Shown here: positions 50,984-60,456 of the stretch, piece by piece
Position numbering within the stretch: the first letter of the stretch is position 1
How the letters are laid out: each line of letters starts with the position of its first letter
Source of the DNA: Pleurocapsa minor HA4230-MV1
GTDB taxonomy: Bacteria > Cyanobacteriota > Cyanobacteriia > Cyanobacteriales > Xenococcaceae
Length of the DNA: 64,000 nucleotides
Direction: 5' to 3'
Assembly: GCA_019359095.1 (NCBI GenBank)
Contig: JAHHHZ010000036.1
Span: forward strand, 496,001 to 560,000
Notes under the pieces: model-generated
Told to the model about the DNA's origin: nothing
The model's input: only the letters and a program-made list of their open reading frames with translations
Databases searched by the model: none
Program-made: the position numbers and the translations under genes

Positions 50984-53900
50984 ATGAGTTTAGAAAATAC
51001 CAGAAATATGAATACAATAGATCTACAAGATGACTTTTCTGCCGAAAAACTAGAATTATTAGCATTTTTGCTAGAAGAAGAAGGAATAGAAGTATCTGCC
51101 ACAGAAACTATTACTCCTCGTAAAACTAACGATAATTTATCTCTTTCTTATGCCCAACAACGTCTGTGGTTTCTGCAACAGCTAGAACCAGATAATCCTT
51201 TTTATAATATTCCTTCTGCTTTGGGTTTGCGGGGTTGTTTAAATGTACCTATCTTAGAAAGTTGTTTTAATCAAATTATTCAACGCCATGAAATTTTACG
51301 CACGAAATTCACTAGCATTGATGGACAAGCAACGCAGATAATTACTCCAGAATTAAATATCACCTTACCAGTTATCGATTTAAGTAACCTGCCAGCTAAG
51401 GAAAGAGAAACAGAGGCAAGAAGATTAATTAATCTTGAGGCACAAACCCCGTTTAATTTAGAAATACCGCCTTTACTACGAACTTCTTTACTTCGTCTCG
51501 ATGAGGCAAAGTATATCTTACTCTTTACCATGCACCATATTGTCAGTGATGGTTGGTCAACAGATATCTTGGTGGGTGAAGTAGTTACGCTGTATGAAAG
51601 TTTAATTAATCAGCAGCCTTCAACATTACCCGAACTTACTATCCAGTATGCCGATTATGCAACTTGGCAACGACAATGGTTACAAGGAGAAGTATTAAAC
51701 CAACAACTCAATTTTTGGCAACAGCAACTAGCCGATATTCCTTCAATTTTACCTTTACCTCTAGATAAACCTCGACCTCATATTCAATCTTATCGAGGTA
51801 CAAAACAAACTTTTGTAATTTCTCCCGAATTAACGAACGCCCTGAAAAACCTTAGCCAGCAAGAAAATTGTACTTTATTTATGATTTTGTTGGCAGCATT
51901 TAAAGTGCTGTTATATCGCTACACTGCTACCGAAGATATAGTAGTCGGTTCGCCTATAGCCAATCGCAACCGTACAGAAGTCGAAGCTTTAATTGGCTTT
52001 TTCGTGAATACTTTGGTGTTGCGGACAAATTTAGCCGATCATCCTAGTTTTTTAGCAGTATTAGCCAGAGTCAAAGATTGCACTCTATCAGCTTATGCCA
52101 ATCAAGATGTACCCTTCGATTTAATTATAGAATCAGTAAAAAGCGATCGCAGTCTGAGTCATACGCCTTTATTCCAAGTCATGTTTGTGCTGCAAAATGC
52201 CCCGCAGTCAAATATGGAACTACCAGACTTAACCTGGGAATCTTTAGAAATAGAAGCTACAACTACCAAGTTCGACCTAAGCCTGTTAATTGAAGAAACT
52301 GCCACAGAATTAAAGGCTTGTTGGGAATATAGCACCGATTTATTTAATCCTGACACCATCAGCCGTTTGAGTGAACATTTTCAGACGTTGCTATCTGGTA
52401 TTGTCGCTAACCCAGAACAATCTATTACTCAACTACCTTTGTTGACAGCTAAAGAACAACAATTACTGGTAGAGTGGAATGCTACTCAAGCTGAGTATCC
52501 CTTAGATAAATCTATTCATCAACTGTTTGCCGAACAAGTAGTCAAGTCACCCGATGCTGTGGCTGTAGTATTTGAAGATTCTCAGTTAACTTATCGAGAA
52601 TTAAACAGTCAAGCTAACCAATTAGCCCACTATTTACAACAAAATGGCGTAAAACCAGGGATTATCGTCGGTATTTGCTGCGATCGCTCTTTAGCAATGG
52701 TTGTCTCTTTGCTAGCCGTTCTCAAAGCAGGTGGCGCATATTTACCCCTAGATCCTAGCTATCCTCCAGAACGTTTGCAGTTTATGGTGGAAGATAGCAA
52801 TTTAGCCGTCTTATTAACTCAAACCAAGCTATTAGATTTATTCTCTAATTCTCCAGCCAAGATTATTTGTCTCGATCGAGAAAAAGACAAAATCGCTCAA
52901 AATTCTGCTGTTAATCCAGTTAATAGCGTTACTCCTGAGAATTTAGCCTACGTCATTTATACATCAGGTTCGACGGGGAAACCCAAAGGTGTCATGATTC
53001 CTCATCGCGCCCTTACTAACCATATGCTATGGATGCAAACAGAATTACCCTTAAATTCATCAGATAAAGTTTTACAAAAAACTCCCTTTAGTTTCGATGC
53101 TTCTGTCTGGGAATTTTATGCACCTTTATTAGTAGGTGGGAGATTAATTGTAGCCAAACCAGATGGACATCAAGATCCGAGTTATTTAACTGAGTTAATC
53201 ATTCAAGAACAGATTACTATTCTACAATTAGTCCCCTCTATGCTGCGAGTATTGTTAGAAGAAGAAATCGATAACTGTAAATCTTTACGCAGAGTATTTT
53301 GTGGCGGGGAAAATTTACCTGGGGAATTACAACAACGTTTTTATCGCCAATTTAAACACTGTGAATTATATAATCTCTATGGCCCTACTGAAGCTACTAT
53401 CGATACTACCTATTATTTATGTCCCCGACAAACAGAACCGATTAATTCTATTGGTAAACCCATTAGTAATGTTCAAGTTTATATCTTAGATGCTGATTTA
53501 CAACCAGTACCCATTGGCATTCCAGGAGAAATTTATATAGGTGGGGCAGGTTTAGCGCAAGGATATATTAATCAGCCTGAATTAACCGCCGAAAAATTTA
53601 TCCCCAATCCTTTGAAAAATCCTGTAAGGGCGAATGGCCATTCGCCCCTACAAAATCTGAAATTATACAAAACAGGAGACAAAGCCCGCTATCTCCCTAC
53701 CCTAAAGGGTAGCGCTTCGCATAACGGAAATATAGAATTTTTAGGCAGAATCGATCATCAAGTAAAACTGCGGGGTTTTCGGATTGAATTGGAGGAAATT
53801 GAAACCAAACTAGAACAACATCCCAAAGTTAAACAAGCTGTAGTTGAAGTTAAAGAAGATGATAATCGTCAGCGTTTAATTGCTTATCTGATCGGGGCAA

Positions 53901-55807
53901 ATAATATTTCACTGGCATCGAAGGAATTGCGTAGTTATTTACAAGATAGGCTGCCAGAATATATGATTCCTGGGGAATTTGTCTGTTTAGAATCTTTCCC
54001 CTTAACACCTAACGGCAAAATAGATCGCCACGCTTTACCGATACCAAAAATAACAAGCGATCGCGAATTAAGCGCAACTCCCCGTAATCAAATTGAATCT
54101 ACTCTAGTCAATATTTGGCAGGAGGTTCTACAAGTAGACAATATCGGCATTCACGATAATTTCTTTGAACTCGGTGGTGATTCTATTATGAGTCTGCAAG
54201 TCATTGCTAAAGCGAGAAGTGCAGGTATACAACTTACTCCGAAACAGATTTTTCAATATCAAACTATTGCCGATTTAGGGACAGTAGCCAATACAACTAA
54301 TACAACTACAACCCAATCAGCAGAACAAGTTTTAGCTACGGGTGTTATCCCTCTAACTCCGATTCAACAGCGATTTTTTGCCCAACAATTTACGGATTCT
54401 CATCATTGGAATCAATCAGTAATTTTAGAAGTAAATGATTGTAATCCCAAGTTATTAGAACAAGCCATACAACATCTCTGGGAACATCATGATGTATTGC
54501 GATCGCGCAGCGTGGGCTTCGCCCAATCGCATTTTGTAGAAAACAATTCTGGTTGGCAATGCGAGGTTTCAGTTATCAGTCATCAGTTATCAGTACCACA
54601 AGGGCATAACATCATCAGTTATCAGTTATCAAAACTATCTCAGGATCGGCAAAAACAAAAAATAAAAGCGATCGCATCTCAATTACAAGCTAGTTTTAAT
54701 TTAAGTCAAGGGCAATTAATCAAAATTGTTTGGTTCGATCTAGGTAAGCATCAATCTAGCCGATTGCTAATTATTGCTCATCATTTAATTATCGATGGGG
54801 TTTCTTGGCGAATTTTACTGGAAGATTTAGCCACTGCTTATCAACAATTAAGCCAAGGGGAAACGGTTAAACTACCAGCTAAGACTACTTCTTATAAGTA
54901 TTGGGCGGAACAATTGCAAACATACGCCCAGTCTGAAACGGCGATCGAAGAATTGGATTATTGGCTGAATTTATTACAGGTAACAGATCATAGAGATAAG
55001 TTGAAAATTCTACCTGTAGACTTTCCTCGCGGTGAAAATACCGTAGCAGCCGAAGTTACTTTATCGGTGAGTCTTACCCAAGAAGAGACACAAGCCCTGT
55101 TATCGGAAGTTCCATCGGCGTATCAGACTCAAATTAATGATGTTTTACTCACTGCCTTAGTGCAAGCTTTTCAAGAGTGGACGGGTAGTAATTCTTTGTT
55201 AATCGAACTAGAGGGACATGGTAGAGAGGATATCTTAGATAATATCGATTTGTCGCGTACAGTAGGCTGGTTTACGACTATATTTCCAGTTTTATTGGAT
55301 TTAGGCAATAATTCTCATCCAGGGGAAAGCTTGAAAACCATCAAAGAACAATTGCGTAGTATTCCTCAGCGAGGGATTAATTACGGTGTACTGCGCTATT
55401 TAAGCCATGACGCATCAATTAGAGAAAAGCTAGAAAACTTGCCCCAAGCAGCAGTTAGATTCAACTATTTAGGGCAAATAGACCAAATAACTAATAATTC
55501 ATCTTTATTTCAACCTGCAAACGAATCTACTGGAGATAATCAAAGCCTGAGAGGACATCGAGATTGCTCGATCGAAATTAATAGTGCGATCGCCAATGGT
55601 CAATTATTCCTAGATTGGACTTATAGCCAAGAATTATATCGAGAAACCACCATGCAACAACTAGCTGAAGGATTTATTGAGAAACTGCGATCGCTAATAT
55701 CCCATTGTCAATCTCCAAACTCTGGAGGCTATACCCCATCAGACTTTCTCCAAATGCAATTCGATGCAGCCGAACTAGATTTATTACTTTCCGAACTCGA
55801 TAGTTGA
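50984..55807 (+). CDS. NRPS C-A(Gln)-PCP-E
   Basis: A 1607-residue module with N-terminal helices (1-45), C domain 50-485 (MHHIVSDGWS, HH184-185; L-L type opening 'LSYAQQRLWFL'), A domain about 505-1015, PCP Ser1067 in LGGDS and E domain about 1118-1590 (AHHLIIDGVSW). Specificity residues DAWQFGLIDK equal the glutamine code known from tyrocidine and fengycin synthetases. It should add D-Gln. Repeat-derived peptides occur near residues 880-890 and 904-914 in the A domain and 1173-1183 and 1196-1217 in the E domain. Parts of the A domain are nearly identical to the preceding Ser module, pointing to duplication or gene conversion. Confidence 0.93.
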   Translation: MSLENTRNMNTIDLQDDFSAEKLELLAFLLEEEGIEVSATETITPRKTNDNLSLSYAQQRLWFLQQLEPDNPFYNIPSALGLRGCLNVPILESCFNQIIQRHEILRTKFTSIDGQATQIITPELNITLPVIDLSNLPAKERETEARRLINLEAQTPFNLEIPPLLRTSLLRLDEAKYILLFTMHHIVSDGWSTDILVGEVVTLYESLINQQPSTLPELTIQYADYATWQRQWLQGEVLNQQLNFWQQQLADIPSILPLPLDKPRPHIQSYRGTKQTFVISPELTNALKNLSQQENCTLFMILLAAFKVLLYRYTATEDIVVGSPIANRNRTEVEALIGFFVNTLVLRTNLADHPSFLAVLARVKDCTLSAYANQDVPFDLIIESVKSDRSLSHTPLFQVMFVLQNAPQSNMELPDLTWESLEIEATTTKFDLSLLIEETATELKACWEYSTDLFNPDTISRLSEHFQTLLSGIVANPEQSITQLPLLTAKEQQLLVEWNATQAEYPLDKSIHQLFAEQVVKSPDAVAVVFEDSQLTYRELNSQANQLAHYLQQNGVKPGIIVGICCDRSLAMVVSLLAVLKAGGAYLPLDPSYPPERLQFMVEDSNLAVLLTQTKLLDLFSNSPAKIICLDREKDKIAQNSAVNPVNSVTPENLAYVIYTSGSTGKPKGVMIPHRALTNHMLWMQTELPLNSSDKVLQKTPFSFDASVWEFYAPLLVGGRLIVAKPDGHQDPSYLTELIIQEQITILQLVPSMLRVLLEEEIDNCKSLRRVFCGGENLPGELQQRFYRQFKHCELYNLYGPTEATIDTTYYLCPRQTEPINSIGKPISNVQVYILDADLQPVPIGIPGEIYIGGAGLAQGYINQPELTAEKFIPNPLKNPVRANGHSPLQNLKLYKTGDKARYLPTLKGSASHNGNIEFLGRIDHQVKLRGFRIELEEIETKLEQHPKVKQAVVEVKEDDNRQRLIAYLIGANNISLASKELRSYLQDRLPEYMIPGEFVCLESFPLTPNGKIDRHALPIPKITSDRELSATPRNQIESTLVNIWQEVLQVDNIGIHDNFFELGGDSIMSLQVIAKARSAGIQLTPKQIFQYQTIADLGTVANTTNTTTTQSAEQVLATGVIPLTPIQQRFFAQQFTDSHHWNQSVILEVNDCNPKLLEQAIQHLWEHHDVLRSRSVGFAQSHFVENNSGWQCEVSVISHQLSVPQGHNIISYQLSKLSQDRQKQKIKAIASQLQASFNLSQGQLIKIVWFDLGKHQSSRLLIIAHHLIIDGVSWRILLEDLATAYQQLSQGETVKLPAKTTSYKYWAEQLQTYAQSETAIEELDYWLNLLQVTDHRDKLKILPVDFPRGENTVAAEVTLSVSLTQEETQALLSEVPSAYQTQINDVLLTALVQAFQEWTGSNSLLIELEGHGREDILDNIDLSRTVGWFTTIFPVLLDLGNNSHPGESLKTIKEQLRSIPQRGINYGVLRYLSHDASIREKLENLPQAAVRFNYLGQIDQITNNSSLFQPANESTGDNQSLRGHRDCSIEINSAIANGQLFLDWTYSQELYRETTMQQLAEGFIEKLRSLISHCQSPNSGGYTPSDFLQMQFDAAELDLLLSELDS
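53624..53651. repeat. 28-base palindrome in frame before A7 of A(Gln)
   Basis: Arms GTAAGGGCGAATGG and CCATTCGCCCCTAC, one mismatch. It encodes 'VRANGHSPLQ' before 'KLYKTGD'. Confidence 0.9.
53699..53725. repeat. CCTAAAGG/GCTTCGC repeat in frame after A7 of A(Gln)
   Basis: ACCCTAAAGGGTAGCGCTTC then GCATAAC. Adds 'TLKGSASH' after 'ARYLP', the same site as 30279-30359. Confidence 0.82.
54499..54530. repeat. HIP1-associated repeat in frame in second E domain
   Basis: GCGATCGCGCAGCGTGGGCT followed by TCGCCCAATCGC; encodes 'RSRSVGFAQSH'. Equivalent to 46325-46356. Confidence 0.85.
54570..54633. repeat. TTATCAG heptamers in frame in second E domain
   Basis: TTATCAG/TCATCAG units on both sides of a short ACCACAAGGGCATAAC segment. 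The tract encodes residues about 1197-1217, absent from the first E domain. The centre resembles the remnant of a GGGCATA-ended palindromic repeat. Confidence 0.7.
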
Positions 55808-55861
55808 GGGCGATTAGCCAATCACCCCTACAAGTAATTAATCACAATCATCAAACTAACT

Positions 55862-58800
55862 ATGAACCAAAAAAATATTGAAAATATCTACCCGATGACA
55901 CCCATGCAGGAGGGCATACTGTTTCATACCCTGAATGCACCCCAAACGGGAATTTATGTAGTTCAAAGTGGCTATCAATTTAATCACCAAATTAATTTAT
56001 CTGCTTTTAAACAAGCTTGGCAACAAGTAATTAACCAGCATTCTGTTTTACGAACTTCTTTCCATTGGCAACAACATAAAGAACCATTCCAAGTAGTATA
56101 CAAACAAGTAGAACTACCTTGGTCAGAATATACGCTAGCAGACGAGGAAGAATTAGCAACTTGGTTAGAAAAGGATCGCCAAGCAGGTTTTAATCTCAAC
56201 CAACCACCTCTAATGCGCTTGAGTTTGATTCATTTAGACAACAATACGGATCAGTTTATCTGGAGTTGTCACCATTTAATTTTAGATGGTTGGTCTACAG
56301 CATTGGTATTAAAACAAATATTAGATAGTTATCAAGCAATTGTTAGAGATGAAATTTGCTCTTTAAAACCTACTCGCCCCTATGGAGACTATGTAGCTTG
56401 GTTACGACAACAGGATTTATCTCAAGCTAAGGCATATTGGCAAAGAACACTTAAAGGGTTTACTACACCTACTCCTCTTGTAATGGGGGAATGCCCTAAA
56501 GGACTCGCTTCGCGTCGGGGAGATAGGGAACTGGGGAAATGGGGAGAAGAATCACTAAAACTCTCTTTAGAAACTACGACTGCTTTAAAATCTTTAGCCA
56601 AAGAACATAGATTGACTGTAAATACTATTTTACAGGGTGCTTGGGCATTGCTGCTGAGTCGATATAGTGGCGAAGAAGATGTTGTGTTTGGTGCGACTTC
56701 TGCTGGTCGTCCGCCGAATTTGGTAGGATCTGAATCGATGGTGGGTTTATTTATCAATACTTTACCAGTTCGAGTTCAAGTAGCTGCTAATGAATCTTTA
56801 ATTCCTTGGTTACAAACACTGCAAAGCCAACAAATTGAAGCGCAGCAATATGAATATACTCCCTTGATCCAAGTACAACAATGGAGTGATGTAGCAAAAG
56901 ATTCACCACTGTTTGCCAGTATTTTAGTTTTTGAAAACTATCCTGTCGATACGGCGATCGCCGAATTTGGGATCGAAATGGAGATTGAAGAGACTCAATC
57001 GGTAGAATCGACAAGCTATCCCCTAACTATTTCCGCAGGCTTGAGGGATGAGTTATCTTTAGAAATTTTATACGATCGCAACTTTGATGCTGCTACTGTT
57101 CAGGGAATACTGAGACATTTAGCACATTTACTGGAACAGTTTATTACCGATCCTGAAGCTAATTTAGTAGACTTATCTATTTTAACAACTGCCGAAAAAC
57201 AGCAAATATTAATTGATTGGAATAACACCCAAGTTAATTATCAAGATAATCTCTGTATTCATCAATTATTTGAACAACAGGTAGCTAAAACCCCCGATGC
57301 TGTAGCAGTAATTTTTGAAGAAGAACAATTAACTTATCAAGAATTAGATCGACGCGCCGAAGAGTTAGCGGGTTATTTGCAAAATATCGGTGTAAAACCA
57401 GAAGTTATTGTTGGTATTTGTCTAGAACGTTCTCTAGAAACAATTATTGCTATTTTAGCTATTTTGAAAGCTGGTGGTGCATATCTGCCCCTAGATTCAG
57501 CTTATCCTCAACAACGCTTAGATTATATCCTTGAAGATGCCCAAATTTCTCTGATACTGACTCAGAATCATTTACAAGCCAAAATAAAATCTTGTCTAAC
57601 TGTTACTCAAAACAACATTCAAATAATTTGCCTCGATAGTAATCTTCCATCTATTTCTACATCCTTACAATCAGGGCGCAAGCCCTTCGGGTTCGACAGT
57701 TTGCTTATGTCGGTGAAACCGCCCACCGCAACTGTCTCACCTTGCGCCCCTACTTCCGATAATCTCGCCTATGTAATTTATACCTCTGGTTCAACAGGAA
57801 AACCCAAAGGAGTTGCGATCGCTCATTCCTCTCTCGTCAATTTTGCCCAAGCAGCAGTACAAGAATATGAAATTACCCAAAGCGATCGCATTTTACAATT
57901 CGCCTCGATTAGTTTTGATGCTTCAGTTGAAGAGATTTATCCCTGTTTAATTGCAGGAGGGACATTAGTTTTACGCAGTGAAGAGATGGGCTACTCTCCC
58001 TCATTGTTACTAGAAAAGTCTCGTGACTATGGCATGACTATTTTAGATTTACCGACAGCTTTTTGGCATTTACTCACGGCGGAATTAGAACAAAATCCTC
58101 AATTACAATTACCCGAATCAATTCGCTTAGTCATTATTGGTGGCGAAGTAGTCAATCCCGACAAAGTAGCAAGCTGGAATCGATTAGTAGGAACATCTTG
58201 TCAACTAATTAATACTTATGGCCCTACAGAAGCTACAGTTGTAGCTACAAGTTATAAAATTTCCCATCAGATCGATAACTTAGCTACCATCCCGATTGGT
58301 AAACCATTGCCCAATCTACAGACTTATATTTTAAATAAAAACCTACAGCCAGTTGCGATCGGCGTACCTGGAGAATTATATATCGGTGGTATTGGTGTCG
58401 CTAGAGGTTACTTAAATCGCCCCGAATTAACTAAAGAAAAATTTATCAACGTCGGGGCGTTTCACGTGGTCAAGGCGAACGGTGAGGCACTTGCGGTGGG
58501 CGGGTTTCCCGACATAAGCAAAGTGCCGAACCCGAAGGGCGGTTCGCCCCTACAGAATGGAAAATTATACAAAACAGGCGACAAAGCCCGCTATCTCTCG
58601 AACGGTAACATTGAATTCTTAGGACGCATCGATAATCAGGTTAAAATCAGGGGTTTTCGCGTTGAATTGGCAGAAATCGAAGCAATACTTAGTCAACATC
58701 CTACAGTTACACAAGTAGCAGTAGCTTTAAAACGGGATGCTAATAATGAAAGTAAATTAATTGCTTATTTAGTATTAAAAGAAAATACTACTGAACAAGT

Positions 58801-60403
58801 AGCTACTTTTAAGAATTTCCTACAACAACAACTACCTGAATATGCTATCCCCTCAGCATTTATCTTTTTAGATCGCTTACCTATGACGATTAATGGTAAA
58901 TGCGATCGCGATAATTTACCAACACCAGATTTAGTAGCTACAACTACAGCAAATTACATTGCGCCTCGTACTGCTAATGAGCAAAAAATGGCTGACATTT
59001 GGCAAGAGGTTTTAGGTGTACAGGTGGGAATTTATGATAATTTCTTCGATCTAGGGGGACATTCTCTATTAATAGTGCGTTTATTTGCCCGTATCCGTAA
59101 TGTATTTAAAATCGATTTACCTTTTCAGTTTTTGTTTGATGCACCTATTCTGATTAATTTTGTGGGAAAACTAGAAAGTTTCCAGACACAAGAAGAAACT
59201 GAGACACAAACTTTAGATTTAAAACAAGAAGCATTTCTAGATTGCACTATTTCTCTACAAAATTCCCAATTTCAATACCCCAAGGTAATTAATAATATTT
59301 TCCTAACGGGGGCAACTGGTTTTCTGGGCGCATTTTTGCTAGCCGAACTTTTACGACAAACTGAAGCGGATATTTATTGTTTAGTACGTGCCGATAATTT
59401 GGCAGAAGGTAAACAAAAGATCGAGCAATCTTTAGTTAATTATCTTCTCTGGCAAGATGATTTTATTGCCAGAATTATTCCCGTTTTAGGCGACTTATCT
59501 CAGCCATTTTTAGGACTTTCAGATGCAAAATTTCAATCTTTAGCAACAGCGATCGATCTTATTTATCACAATGGTGCTTGGGTACATCATGCTATGCCCT
59601 ATTCAACTCTCAAAGCAGCTAATGTTTTAGGTACTAAGGAAATCTTGCGCTTAGCTAGTACAGAAAAAATTAAACCCGTTCATTTTATTTCGACAATTAG
59701 TGTCTTTTCTGGAGTTAATAATTCTGGCAGTCAGGTAATTTCAGAAATAGCTAAAATTGATAATTTTGCTGCCCCAGAAGGCGGTTACGTTCAAAGTAAA
59801 TGGGTTGCCGATAAATTAGTTAATCTTGCTCGCGATCGCGGTTTACCTGTTATTATTTATCGCCCTGGGGGGATATCGGGAGATAGCACAACGGGAGTGT
59901 TTAATCCTCATGATTTCTTATACAGATTATTAATTGGTTGTATCGAATTGGGTGCTATTCCTCAAGGGGACTTTTTAGATAGTTTAATGCCTGTAGATTA
60001 TGTCAGTCAGGCGATTGTTAGTATTTCTCGGCAACCAGAATCTTTAGGTAAAGCTTTTCATTTAGTCAATCGCGATCGCTTAGATTTTAACATCCTCACT
60101 AATTTAATTCGTGCTTTTGGTTATGAATTACAAGAACTTAATCAGGATCGATGGCAAGCTAAATTGACAGCAATTGCCGAAAATCAGCTAGAACATCCTT
60201 TATATCCTTTGATTTCTCTATTATCTTCTGACAAGGATTCTGGGAATGCACCACCTTTACAATTCGATTGTCAGAATACACTGCAAGCTTTAGCCAAGAC
60301 TGGAATTTCTTGTCCAGCAATGGATGAGAAGTTACTGCGTACTTATTTGTATTATCTCAGTAAAAACGGCTTTTTAAAACCCATTCGACAACCTGCAATT
60401 TGA
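55862..60403 (+). CDS. NRPS C-A(basic residue)-PCP-thioester reductase (release module)
   Basis: A 1513-residue terminal module. C domain 1-440 opens 'IYPMTPMQEGILFHT' (D-residue-accepting type, following an E domain; HH137-138). A domain about 465-1020 with specificity residues DAEDIGTVVK; the acidic E/D pair suggests a basic side chain such as Lys or Orn, close to the Lys code I recall for BacB (DAESIGSVAK), but this is not certain. PCP Ser1068. Residues about 1143-1500 are an NAD(P)H-dependent reductase ('FLTGATGFLGAFLL', Y1309-x-x-x-K1313), which releases the chain as an aldehyde or alcohol. Repeat inserts lie near residues 207-226, 604-631 and 864-898. Confidence 0.92.
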   Translation: MNQKNIENIYPMTPMQEGILFHTLNAPQTGIYVVQSGYQFNHQINLSAFKQAWQQVINQHSVLRTSFHWQQHKEPFQVVYKQVELPWSEYTLADEEELATWLEKDRQAGFNLNQPPLMRLSLIHLDNNTDQFIWSCHHLILDGWSTALVLKQILDSYQAIVRDEICSLKPTRPYGDYVAWLRQQDLSQAKAYWQRTLKGFTTPTPLVMGECPKGLASRRGDRELGKWGEESLKLSLETTTALKSLAKEHRLTVNTILQGAWALLLSRYSGEEDVVFGATSAGRPPNLVGSESMVGLFINTLPVRVQVAANESLIPWLQTLQSQQIEAQQYEYTPLIQVQQWSDVAKDSPLFASILVFENYPVDTAIAEFGIEMEIEETQSVESTSYPLTISAGLRDELSLEILYDRNFDAATVQGILRHLAHLLEQFITDPEANLVDLSILTTAEKQQILIDWNNTQVNYQDNLCIHQLFEQQVAKTPDAVAVIFEEEQLTYQELDRRAEELAGYLQNIGVKPEVIVGICLERSLETIIAILAILKAGGAYLPLDSAYPQQRLDYILEDAQISLILTQNHLQAKIKSCLTVTQNNIQIICLDSNLPSISTSLQSGRKPFGFDSLLMSVKPPTATVSPCAPTSDNLAYVIYTSGSTGKPKGVAIAHSSLVNFAQAAVQEYEITQSDRILQFASISFDASVEEIYPCLIAGGTLVLRSEEMGYSPSLLLEKSRDYGMTILDLPTAFWHLLTAELEQNPQLQLPESIRLVIIGGEVVNPDKVASWNRLVGTSCQLINTYGPTEATVVATSYKISHQIDNLATIPIGKPLPNLQTYILNKNLQPVAIGVPGELYIGGIGVARGYLNRPELTKEKFINVGAFHVVKANGEALAVGGFPDISKVPNPKGGSPLQNGKLYKTGDKARYLSNGNIEFLGRIDNQVKIRGFRVELAEIEAILSQHPTVTQVAVALKRDANNESKLIAYLVLKENTTEQVATFKNFLQQQLPEYAIPSAFIFLDRLPMTINGKCDRDNLPTPDLVATTTANYIAPRTANEQKMADIWQEVLGVQVGIYDNFFDLGGHSLLIVRLFARIRNVFKIDLPFQFLFDAPILINFVGKLESFQTQEETETQTLDLKQEAFLDCTISLQNSQFQYPKVINNIFLTGATGFLGAFLLAELLRQTEADIYCLVRADNLAEGKQKIEQSLVNYLLWQDDFIARIIPVLGDLSQPFLGLSDAKFQSLATAIDLIYHNGAWVHHAMPYSTLKAANVLGTKEILRLASTEKIKPVHFISTISVFSGVNNSGSQVISEIAKIDNFAAPEGGYVQSKWVADKLVNLARDRGLPVIIYRPGGISGDSTTGVFNPHDFLYRLLIGCIELGAIPQGDFLDSLMPVDYVSQAIVSISRQPESLGKAFHLVNRDRLDFNILTNLIRAFGYELQELNQDRWQAKLTAIAENQLEHPLYPLISLLSSDKDSGNAPPLQFDCQNTLQALAKTGISCPAMDEKLLRTYLYYLSKNGFLKPIRQPAI
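56481..56549. repeat. GGGGA-rich tandem tract split by palindromic repeat, in frame in C domain
   Basis: AATGGGGGAATG, then CCTAAAGGACTCGCTTCGCG (56495-56514), then GGGGAGA, CTGGGGA, AATGGGG units. Adds about 20 residues to the C domain of the last module. Confidence 0.75.
57672..57752. repeat. Nested hairpin repeat (60-base inner unit) before A3
   Basis: Outer arms AGGGCGCAAG / CTTGCGCCCCTA enclose a 60-base unit (57682-57741) that is the reverse complement of 58481-58540 at 53 of 60 positions. It encodes about 27 residues upstream of 'LAYVIYTSGSTG'. Confidence 0.9.
58472..58553. repeat. Nested hairpin repeat (60-base inner unit) before A7
   Basis: Outer arms AAGGCGAAC / GGTTCGCCCCTA enclose the 60-base unit 58481-58540, with an outer stem (GGCACTT/AAGTGCC) and a central hairpin CGGG-TTT-CCCG. 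It encodes residues about 871-897. Confidence 0.9.
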
Positions 60404-60451
60404 GTAAGGGCGATTCGCCCCTACCCATTACCCATTACCCATTACCCATTA
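60404..60451. repeat. Palindrome plus four CCCATTA heptamers
   Basis: GTAAGGGCGATTCGCCCCTA (60404-60423) is a near-perfect palindrome overlapping the start of four CCCATTA units (60424-60451). They fill the gap between the reductase stop and the aminotransferase ATG. Confidence 0.9.
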
Positions 60452-60456
60452 CTCTG

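Noticed and set aside
60400-60456. TTG start giving 19 extra residues on the aminotransferase
   Set aside because: The extension is encoded by a palindrome and CCCATTA heptamers and has no family match; the ATG at 60457 is preferred, though coupling through the TTG cannot be excluded.
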